DNA of 8,100 nt from JBGSYJ01 sp041748075 (lineage in GTDB: Bacteria > Acidobacteriota > Thermoanaerobaculia > Gp7-AA8), in NCBI GenBank assembly GCA_041748075.1, contig JBGTDX010000001.1:1-8100 (forward strand), in the 5' to 3' direction. The notes beneath the pieces were generated by a model, which saw nothing but the letters and a program-made list of their open reading frames with translations, was not told where the DNA came from and did no database searches. Of this stretch, positions 1-5,586 are shown piece after piece. Positions within the stretch are counted from its first letter, which is position 1; every line of letters starts with the position of its first letter. Made by a program: the position numbers and the translations under genes.

Positions 1-880
<880 letters not shown>

Positions 881-902
881 GTGACTTCTCCTGTTTTCTC
901 AT

Positions 903-923
903 CAGCGGGCAGAGAGCCCGCTG
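903..923 (-). other. Intercistronic stem-loop between groES and groEL
   Basis: An 8-bp perfect inverted repeat (CAGCGGGC / GCCCGCTG, arms 903-910 and 916-923) with a 5-nt loop lies in the 62-bp gap between groES and groEL, just upstream of the groEL Shine-Dalgarno. No T-tract follows it, so it is unlikely to be a strong intrinsic terminator. In some bacteria, such as Agrobacterium, groESL mRNA is known to be processed at an intercistronic hairpin. By analogy this one could mark a cleavage or stability site. The structure is seen directly; the role is inferred. Confidence 0.5.
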
Positions 924-942
924 GTCTTGAATGGTGGTGCGC

Positions 943-1236
943 TTACTCGACGATGGCGAGTACTTCATCCTCGCGGAGGATGGTGTACTCGACGTTGTCG
1001 AGTTTGATCTCACTTCCGGAGTACTTGCCGATCAGAACCTTGTCGCCTTTTTTGACGTCGAGTTTGATGCGCTTTCCGTCTTCGTTGTACTTACCCTCGC
1101 CGACGGCGATGACTTCGGCTTCCTGGGGCTTTTCCTTAGCGGTGTCCGGCAGGACGATTCCGCCACGGATCTGCTCGCCAGCTTCGATGCGTTTGACGAG
1201 AATCCGGTCATGTAGAGGACGAACATTGATGGACAT
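943..1236 (-). CDS. groES: Co-chaperonin GroES
   Basis: This 97-residue protein has the normal GroES length. It forms the heptameric lid that caps the GroEL cavity in the cytoplasm. It starts MSINVRPLHDRILVKR, the hallmark N-terminus. The mobile loop that docks on GroEL lies at about residues 17-34 and contains GGIVLPDTA, with the Ile-Val-Leu contact residues at 27-29. The C-terminal half keeps the usual KGDKVLIGKYSG and EYTILREDEVLAI segments. An AGGAG Shine-Dalgarno about 6 nt upstream fixes the start at 1234-1236. It is the first gene of the groESL operon. Its leader carries a CIRCE element and its promoter is recognisable, so heat-responsive repression by HrcA is expected. Nothing about it is unusual. 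Confidence 0.98.
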   Translation of the reverse strand: MSINVRPLHDRILVKRIEAGEQIRGGIVLPDTAKEKPQEAEVIAVGEGKYNEDGKRIKLDVKKGDKVLIGKYSGSEIKLDNVEYTILREDEVLAIVE

Positions 1237-1302
1237 TACGATCTCCTTTTACCTCATCTGATTGAAGTTATCCGCGGGCAGGAGCCTTCGGACACGCTGG
1301 AG

Positions 1303-1335
1303 TTGTTAGCACTCAACTGCAACGAGTGCTAACAA
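1303..1335 (-). promoter_or_regulatory. CIRCE operator (HrcA binding site)
   Basis: A perfect match to the CIRCE consensus, TTAGCACTC-N9-GAGTGCTAA, spans 1306-1332. The symmetry extends to 12-bp arms (1303-1314 and 1324-1335) around a 9-bp spacer. CIRCE is the operator of the heat-shock repressor HrcA, whose activity depends on GroE. The element overlaps the -10 hexamer and the predicted transcription start of the groES promoter, so a bound repressor would block initiation. The element also lies in the 5' leader of the mRNA. hrcA itself is not in the window. Confidence 0.97.
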
Positions 1336-1361
1336 TATAGGTTTGGTGGTCCGGCTGTCAA
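1334..1361 (-). promoter_or_regulatory. Sigma70-type promoter of groESL
   Basis: On the minus strand a perfect -35 TTGACA (1356-1361) is followed after 16 bp by the -10 hexamer TATATT (1334-1339, 5 of 6 consensus bases). The predicted start of transcription falls near 1327, inside the CIRCE element. This gives a leader of about 90 nt before groES. The overlap with CIRCE strongly supports it as the real operon promoter. Confidence 0.85.
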
Positions 1362-1403
1362 GAGGGGGGTGGTGTGAGTAGGCGGTTGGGACGAGGGACG
1401 AGG

Positions 1404-1622
1404 GGGCGAGAGGCATACGCGCTAACTTTGACACTGGGAGCCGGGCGGGAGACCGAATGTTGAATGTTGAAATGTGAATGTTGAATGTTGAATTTGGACC
1501 CGGTCTTCATTCAACATTCAATTCAACATTGGCTTCTTCTGAGCCGACTACGATCTTAAGTTAGCGCGTATGGGGGCGAGGGGCGAGGGCATATGCAAGA
1601 ACTTTGACACTCGAAGCCGGGC
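1404..1622. repeat. Nested intergenic repeat module between groESL and ald
   Basis: The stretch from 1362 to 1631 has no gene. It holds a layered repeat. Two imperfect direct copies of about 42 bp (1404-1446 and 1581-1622) share GGGCGAG, a GCATAYGC-like piece, ACTTTGACACT and AGCCGGGC. A 13-bp perfect inverted repeat (CATACGCGCTAAC, 1414-1426, and its complement at 1560-1572) encloses a 159-bp block. Inside that block lies an inverted GAATGTT heptamer array, itself bracketed by GACCG (1451-1455) and CGGTC (1501-1505). No open frame in it resembles a protein. Nested symmetry of this kind suggests a small non-coding element or repeated rearrangement, not a gene. Confidence 0.7.
1455..1530. repeat. 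Inverted heptamer array, unit GAATGTT / AACATTC
   Basis: Six consecutive 7-mers run from 1455 to 1496: GAATGTT, GAATGTT, GAAATGT, GAATGTT, GAATGTT, GAATTTG. After a short spacer the complementary unit returns at 1509-1530 as ATTCAAC, a 5-nt remnant, then ATTCAAC and ATT. The two halves can pair into a long imperfect hairpin. The 7-bp phase is strict in the left half. Confidence 0.75.
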
Positions 1623-1660
1623 TTCTAGCCTCTAGCCCCTCGCCCCCCCGCTCCTCGCCC
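1573..1660. repeat. GC-rich heptamer tracts (GGGGCGA and its complement)
   Basis: Two in-phase GGGGCGA units occupy 1573-1586. After the second direct-repeat copy, a complementary 7-bp-phased tract (TCTAGCC, TCTAGCC, CCTCGCC and variants) runs from 1624 to about 1660. A related pair of GGGACGA units lies at 1388-1401. The right-hand tract contains the ald stop codon (1632-1634) and encodes the last residues of that protein. Confidence 0.65.
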
Positions 1661-2786
1661 CTGACCTCTGTCTACTAACCACTTCGCTCAGCGGCACGAA
1701 CGGCCGGCCCTGGGACTCGCTGACGGGCTTGCACGTGATATTGCCGTCGTAGACGTTGACGCCTTCGGCGAATCCGGAGTTCGATGTGATCGCTGCCTCG
1801 AAGCCCTGGTTCGCGATCAGCCGGATGTAGGGAAGAGTCGCATTCGTGAGTGCGATCGTGGACGTCCGCGGCACGGCACCCGGCATGTTGGCAACGCAGT
1901 AGTGAATCACGCCATCGACCTCGTAAACGGGATCCGAGTGCGTCGTAGCGTGAGCAGTCTCCACGCATCCACCCTGGTCGATCGCAACGTCGACGATCAC
2001 CGCGCCCTTCTTCATCTCGCGGACCATCTGGCGTGTTACGAGCTTCGGTGCGGAAGCGCCCGGGATCAGGACACCACCGATGAGCAGGTCTGCGCGCCGG
2101 CAGGCCTCTTCGAGATGCGCGCGATTGGATGCGAGCGTCGAGAGGTGGCCGGCGAAGATGTCGTCAAGGTAACGCAGCCGGTCGATGTTCGTGTCGAGGA
2201 TGGTGACGCGCGCGCCGAGTCCCAGCGCCATCTTCGCCGCGTTGATGCCGACGATGCCGCCGCCTATGATGACCACGTCGGCGGGTAGCACGCCCGGCAC
2301 GCCGCCGAGAAGAACGCCTCGGCCGCCGTTCGGCTTCTGCAGATAGAACGCTCCCACCTGAACGGACATGCGTCCCGCAACCTCGGACATCGGAGAGAGC
2401 AGCGGAAGCGAGCCGCCCCGGCCCGTGATCGTCTCGTAAGCGATTCCGGTGACTTTCTTGTCGAGCAGAACCTTCGTCAGGTCGGGGACCGGAGCGAGGT
2501 GGAGGTAGGTGAACAGGAGCTGGCGATCCCGGATGCGGTGATACTCGTCCGGTATCGGCTCCTTCACCTTGACGATCATTTCCGCTTCCGCGTAAACCGA
2601 GTCGGCGTCGGGAAGGATCCGGGCGCCGGCAGCTGCATATTCCGCATCCGAAAAGCCGCTTCCTTCGCCTGCCTTGCGCTCGACGAGCACGTCGTGGCCG
2701 TCGGCAGTGAGGTCCTTGACGGCGGACGGCACCAGGCCGACGCGGTATTCATTGTTCTTGATCTCGGCGGGCACACCGATGCGCAT
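1632..2786 (-). CDS. ald: Alanine dehydrogenase (NAD-dependent)
   Basis: This cytoplasmic enzyme catalyses reversible oxidative deamination of L-alanine to pyruvate, ammonia and NADH, linking alanine use, nitrogen assimilation and redox balance. The sequence is collinear with the Mycobacterium tuberculosis enzyme. Substrate-site residues sit at the same numbers: Arg15 (KNNEYRV), Lys75 (VKVKEP), His96 (YLHLA), Ser134 (PMSEVAGR), Asp270 (AIDQGG) and Asn300 (CVANMPGAVPRTS). The NAD-binding Rossmann glycines are GGGIVG at 175-180, with acidic Asp198 ending the next strand, as expected for NAD over NADP. A GGAG Shine-Dalgarno 6 nt upstream supports the start. The family usually ends near residue 370. 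Here 14 extra Arg/Gly/Ser residues (371-384) are encoded by the GC-rich heptamer tract that runs over the stop codon. The gene has its own candidate promoter and looks monocistronic. Confidence 0.96.
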   Translation of the reverse strand: MRIGVPAEIKNNEYRVGLVPSAVKDLTADGHDVLVERKAGEGSGFSDAEYAAAGARILPDADSVYAEAEMIVKVKEPIPDEYHRIRDRQLLFTYLHLAPVPDLTKVLLDKKVTGIAYETITGRGGSLPLLSPMSEVAGRMSVQVGAFYLQKPNGGRGVLLGGVPGVLPADVVIIGGGIVGINAAKMALGLGARVTILDTNIDRLRYLDDIFAGHLSTLASNRAHLEEACRRADLLIGGVLIPGASAPKLVTRQMVREMKKGAVIVDVAIDQGGCVETAHATTHSDPVYEVDGVIHYCVANMPGAVPRTSTIALTNATLPYIRLIANQGFEAAITSNSGFAEGVNVYDGNITCKPVSESQGRPFVPLSEVVSRQRSGARSGGARG

Positions 2787-2846
2787 TGAGAGCTCCTGAT
2801 ATGTGGTTCGGCGCCTCTGATTCGGGGCACCGTGCTTCGGGGGGGC

Positions 2847-2874
2847 ATTCTAGCTTACATCTCCGAAGAGTGAA
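2847..2874 (-). promoter_or_regulatory. Candidate sigma70-type promoter of ald
   Basis: On the minus strand TAGAAT (2847-2852, 5 of 6 bases of the -10 consensus) lies about 60 nt before the ald start. Sixteen bp upstream is TTCACT (2869-2874), 4 of 6 bases of the -35 consensus. The -35 candidate is part of the adjoining heptamer array, every unit of which contains TTCACY on this strand. The -10 is reasonable and the -35 is weak. Confidence 0.4.
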
Positions 2875-2938
2875 GAGTGAAGGGTGAAGGGTGAAAGGTG
2901 AGCAATTTCACTCTTCACCCTTCACTCTTCACCCTTCA
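2864..2938. repeat. Inverted GTGAAGG heptamer array between the protease gene and ald
   Basis: The left arm (2864-2896) consists of 7-bp units of the form GTGAAGR on the plus strand. The right arm (2906-2938) is the same unit inverted. The arms pair over 33 nt with 3 mismatches around a 9-nt loop, giving a very stable potential hairpin. The array begins 8 nt after the protease stop codon and ends close to the ald promoter. It could act as an RNA-stabilising or transcription-slowing hairpin, although no T-tract follows. A much longer array of the same unit occurs at 5478-5586. Confidence 0.85.
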
Positions 2939-2946
2939 GCGCTGAT

Positions 2947-4620
2947 TCAGCGGCGGGTGCGGATCTTTTTCTGAGTGGATGGGAACTTTTCCGGAGCAAG
3001 CAACCTTGCAGCTTCGAGGGCGTCGACCCTTCCATGTCCGAAGACCGGATCGATTCCAGGATCGCCCAGGTCCGTCGCGGTGAACAGGATCGCATTGCGG
3101 ACCTGCTCGGCGGTCGCATCGGGGGCGATCGACCAGATCAGCGCGGCGAGCCCGGAGACGTGCGGTGTCGCCATCGACGTTCCGTTGTTCTCCGTATAGT
3201 CGTCGGGCCGGATGCTGGCGGTGATCGGCCCACGCGCCTGACTGCGCAGCGAATCCCCTTCTTCCTTTGAAATTCCGACGGTCAGGGGGAAGGCAAAGGT
3301 CGTGTCATCGAGATTCGTGCACTGTCCCTGAGGATTGGACTCGCGGCAGAGTGTGCCGAGAATCGGTCCGCCATTCGGGTCTGATGCCGGGAGGTTGTTG
3401 AAGATGACGACGGCTGTTGCACCGGCGGCTTTGGCGTTGCGGGCTTTGTCGCCGAAGGTGAGGATACCGCGTTCGATCAGCGCGATCCTGCCCTGAACGG
3501 CGGAGGTGAAGTCCTCGGCGCGTCCCAGACCGACGAAGACGTAGTCGCCGGTCACATCGCCCTGCGGCGAGAATGTGAAACCCTGTCCCTGTACGACGGT
3601 CGAGTCGGAAAGCAGGAGATCGGAAATCGAAGATCGTCCGCTTCGCGCGGCGGAAAGAACTCCCACGCCGGGAGCCACGACCGCAAGGTTCGGGCCGCGT
3701 TGCGAGAAGCTGGCTTTCATCGACTGGCTGTTGATCGCTCCCACCGCGATGACCGAACTGTAGCCGGCCGGGAAATCGACGATGCCGGGACGACCGGTTG
3801 GACTGCTGTCACATCTGGTATGGCAGTTCCCCGAAGCGGCGAAGGCGAGAATTCCTGCATCTGCGGCCCTCTGGAACGCACGTTCCTCCATCAGGGACGA
3901 GCCCTCGGATCCAAGCGAGAGCGAAATGATATCCAGCTCGTTTGCAATCGCCCAGTCCACCGCCCTGATGACATTGGTTGTCGTTCCGCCGCCGTCGGAG
4001 CCGAGCACCTTCAAGGCGAAGATATCGACGTCGGGCGCCACGCCGACGACTCCGAAGTCATTGTTCAGCGCCGCGACCGTGCCTGCGACGTGCGTTCCGT
4101 GACCGTTATCGTCATTAGGATCATCATCGTTGTTGACGAAATCGCGTCCACCTTTGTAATTGCCAATCAGGTCCGGATGATTCGTGTCGATTCCCGAGTC
4201 GATCACGCCCACCCTGATGGTTTTGCCGGTTCCCACGGACCATATCTGTCGCGCACGCAGCAGATCGATTCCGTAGGGAATCGTCTGCCCCGTCCGGCTC
4301 CGTGCCTGCGCCATCGGAGCCATGGCTCCGTCGGCAGTCACCTGAAGGGCACGCTTGGGATGATCCACTTCGATGAAGCGCACAGCGGGAGAACGTCGAA
4401 GTTGTTCCACCTCGGCCGCGGTGAGCTCGGCCGAGAATCCCTGAACGGATTCGAACGCATCAATCGCTCTTTCCTCGCCGACCACATCCGCGATCTGCGC
4501 CCGGATCATGCCGACGGCGGGACCCCGCGTGGCGACCAGATAGCGCTGCTTCACCACTTCCTCAGCAAGGAGAGACGAGCTCATCAGAACTGCGAATGTG
4601 AATATAAGGAATCGCTTCAT
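2947..4620 (-). CDS. Secreted subtilisin-like serine protease (S8) with PA-domain insertion
   Basis: This 557-residue protein is a pre-pro-protease. A signal peptide (MKRFLIFTFAVLMSSSLLA, likely cleaved after Ala19) is followed by an inhibitor_I9-type propeptide at about 25-92. The S8 catalytic domain starts near 115. The triad is complete: Asp141 (VGVIDSGID), His174 (NGHGTHVAGT) and Ser482 (NNGTSMATPHVSG), with oxyanion Asn265 (AASGN). About 135 residues (roughly 340-475) between Asn265 and Ser482 form an inserted protease-associated (PA) domain, recognisable by IALIERGILTFGDKARNAKAAGA. PA insertions in subtilases are known to affect substrate access. Cys266/Cys270 and Cys425/Cys434 could form disulfides, as in an exported enzyme. 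The open frame continues 92 codons upstream, but the signal peptide places the start at 4618-4620, with a weak GAGG about 11 nt upstream. No sorting domain is present, only a short basic tail (KKIRTRR). Substrate is unknown. Confidence 0.93.
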   Translation of the reverse strand: MKRFLIFTFAVLMSSSLLAEEVVKQRYLVATRGPAVGMIRAQIADVVGEERAIDAFESVQGFSAELTAAEVEQLRRSPAVRFIEVDHPKRALQVTADGAMAPMAQARSRTGQTIPYGIDLLRARQIWSVGTGKTIRVGVIDSGIDTNHPDLIGNYKGGRDFVNNDDDPNDDNGHGTHVAGTVAALNNDFGVVGVAPDVDIFALKVLGSDGGGTTTNVIRAVDWAIANELDIISLSLGSEGSSLMEERAFQRAADAGILAFAASGNCHTRCDSSPTGRPGIVDFPAGYSSVIAVGAINSQSMKASFSQRGPNLAVVAPGVGVLSAARSGRSSISDLLLSDSTVVQGQGFTFSPQGDVTGDYVFVGLGRAEDFTSAVQGRIALIERGILTFGDKARNAKAAGATAVVIFNNLPASDPNGGPILGTLCRESNPQGQCTNLDDTTFAFPLTVGISKEEGDSLRSQARGPITASIRPDDYTENNGTSMATPHVSGLAALIWSIAPDATAEQVRNAILFTATDLGDPGIDPVFGHGRVDALEAARLLAPEKFPSTQKKIRTRR

Positions 4621-4640
4621 CGTTGGATCAACCTCGCTGA

Positions 4641-4668
4641 CTTTGGAGTATGGACTTTGGGTTATGGA
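4641..4668. repeat. Tandem 14-bp (2 x 7) repeat upstream of the protease gene
   Basis: Two adjacent 14-mers, CTTTGGAGTATGGA (4641-4654) and CTTTGGGTTATGGA (4655-4668), differ at two positions and each divides into two 7-mers ending in GG or GGA. They lie 20-50 bp before the protease start codon, probably in its 5' leader. An AT-rich stretch just beyond (4670-4678, TATTTT on the minus strand) might supply a -10, but I find no convincing -35 for it. Confidence 0.6.
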
Positions 4669-4712
4669 CAATAAAATAGTGCGAGCCGTTTTGAAATTCC
4701 AGTTTGACCATG

Positions 4713-4733
4713 AGTAGACAGTAGACAGTAGAT
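4713..4733. repeat. AGTAGAC heptamer tandem repeat
   Basis: Three contiguous 7-mers, AGTAGAC, AGTAGAC and AGTAGAT, sit in the 428-bp gap (4621-5048) upstream of the protease gene. A fourth degenerate AGTAG piece lies at about 4741. The unit is unrelated to the other heptamers in this window but has the same period. Confidence 0.6.
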
Positions 4734-4763
4734 AGAAAACAGTAGCAGGAACTCCCGGCTCCG

Positions 4764-4781
4764 TCGTGATGCAGGTCACGA
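4764..4781. promoter_or_regulatory. Crp/Fnr-like palindromic site
   Basis: TCGTGA-N6-TCACGA is a perfect 6-bp-arm palindrome with a 6-bp centre. Each half matches 4 of 5 bases of the Crp half-site TGTGA-N6-TCACA, with the right spacing. It lies about 145 bp upstream of the protease start. A cyclic-nucleotide or redox-responsive Crp/Fnr-family regulator could bind here. A short palindrome in GC-rich DNA may also be chance, so confidence is low. Confidence 0.3.
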
Positions 4782-4818
4782 AACGGGCCCGAAAAATACA
4801 GCGGGGAAGAAGATCCGG

Positions 4819-4992
4819 TGTCATCCTGAGCAACCTAACGGCGCAGGGCGCCGGTGAAGGGGTGATGAACCACCGTGTCATGCTGAGCGAGGCCACGTCA
4901 TCCTGAGCGAAGCGAAGGATCTCGTCTTGCGGTGCTCGATCCTCTTCAGCAGATCCTTCGCTTCGCTCAGGATGACGTGTTTCTACATCCCT
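4819..4992. repeat. Dispersed palindromic repeat, copy A (174 bp)
   Basis: This copy matches 7927-8100 over 174 bp without gaps, with 8 substitutions by hand alignment. It contains three direct copies of GTCATSCTGAGCRA (starting 4820, 4877 and 4897). A perfect 29-bp inverted repeat (4894-4922 and 4951-4979) surrounds a 28-nt spacer, which would form a strong cruciform or RNA hairpin. All 8 differences between the copies fall outside the 29-bp arms. No transposase or coding capacity is present, so it resembles a REP- or MITE-like non-autonomous element. It lies in the gap between the divergent protease and CoA-binding genes. Confidence 0.85.
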
Positions 4993-5048
4993 CCCCGTCG
5001 GAGAGGTTCATTAGAAGCATGGCGGCTTCCTTGCTAATCTCATCGACT

Positions 5049-5480
5049 ATGGAAAACTGGAAAGCCAACCTCATCGAGACCGCATCGGGAATCCAAGAAA
5101 TGCTCGCTGCTACGCGCACGATTGCGGTTCTCGGGATCAAGCCGGAGTCGCGCGGCGGGCAACCTGCCCACTACGTTCCGGCCTGGATGGCGCGACATGG
5201 CTACGAGATCATTCCTGTGCCTGTGTACTACCCGCAAGTTACCGAAATCCTGGGCCTTCCGGTCCATCGAAAACTTGCAGATGTTGGACGGGAGATCGAT
5301 ATGGTGAATGTCTTCCGGCGGCCCAATGACATACCTCCCCACGTCGACGACATCATCGCCGCGAAACCGAAGTTCGTCTGGTTTCAACTGGGAATCCGGA
5401 ATGACGCCGCTGCGCAGCGCCTTGCCGAAGCAGGAATCAAGGTCGTACAGGACCGATGTCTGATGGTGGAGGCAGGATGA
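5049..5480 (+). CDS. CoA-binding domain protein (YccU family)
   Basis: This is a 143-residue single-domain protein, close to the 137 residues of E. coli YccU. The fold is the Rossmann-like CoA-binding domain also found in succinyl-CoA synthetase alpha. The conserved order is visible: TIAVLGIKPES (24-34, first strand and binding loop), HYVPAWMARHGYEIIPV (41-57), the IDMVNVFRRP segment (83-92), FVWFQLGI (109-116) and GIKVVQDRCLMVE (129-141). Asp135-Arg136-Cys137 matches the family's conserved DRC. Biochemical function is unknown; CoA or acyl-CoA binding is inferred from the family. The start at 5049 gives family length but has no clear Shine-Dalgarno. An in-frame ATG at 5019 is possible but would add unconserved residues. 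The stop TGA (5478-5480) is also the first three bases of the heptamer array. It converges with the double hydrolase gene, with no partner in an operon. Confidence 0.88.
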   Translation: MENWKANLIETASGIQEMLAATRTIAVLGIKPESRGGQPAHYVPAWMARHGYEIIPVPVYYPQVTEILGLPVHRKLADVGREIDMVNVFRRPNDIPPHVDDIIAAKPKFVWFQLGIRNDAAAQRLAEAGIKVVQDRCLMVEAG

Positions 5481-5586
5481 AGGGTGAAGGGTGAAGGGTG
5501 AAGAGTGAAGGGTGAAGAGTGAAAGGAGCACCCTTCACCCTTCACCCTTCACTCTTCACCCTTCACTCTTCACCCTTCACTCTTCC
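5478..5586. repeat. Long inverted GTGAAGG heptamer array between convergent genes
   Basis: The left half (5478-5526) is seven consecutive 7-mers: TGAAGGG x3, TGAAGAG, TGAAGGG, TGAAGAG, TGAAAGG. After a 4-nt AGCA spacer the right half (5531-5586) is eight complementary 7-mers: CCCTTCA x3, CTCTTCA, CCCTTCA, CTCTTCA, CCCTTCA, CTCTTCC. The halves can fold into a near-50-bp hairpin with A-C mismatches and G-T pairs. The stop codons of both convergent genes lie in the array (5478-5480 plus, 5563-5565 minus). A bidirectional transcript end or 3'-end stabiliser is plausible, though no T-tract is present. Confidence 0.88.

Noticed and set aside
3700..4674. Long plus-strand open frame (324 codons) opposite the protease gene
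   Set aside because: It is antisense to a clear S8 catalytic domain, its translation is rich in Arg, His and Asp with no domain pattern, and it has no ribosome binding site. It is a codon-bias shadow.
4621..4896. N-terminal extension of the protease from an ATG at 4894-4896
   Set aside because: It would bury the signal peptide 92 residues inside the protein and translate repeat DNA. The signal peptide marks the start at 4618-4620.
4819..4992. Insertion sequence or attachment site
   Set aside because: There is no transposase or integrase frame, no convincing target-site duplication, and no tRNA gene nearby. It is better described as a non-autonomous palindromic repeat.
4932..5048. N-terminal extension of the CoA-binding protein from an ATG at 4932
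   Set aside because: It would translate the dispersed repeat and add 39 residues with no family match. The start at 5049 gives the normal family length.
5478..5586. CRISPR array
   Set aside because: The units are 7 bp, directly abutting, without unique spacers, and there are no cas genes.
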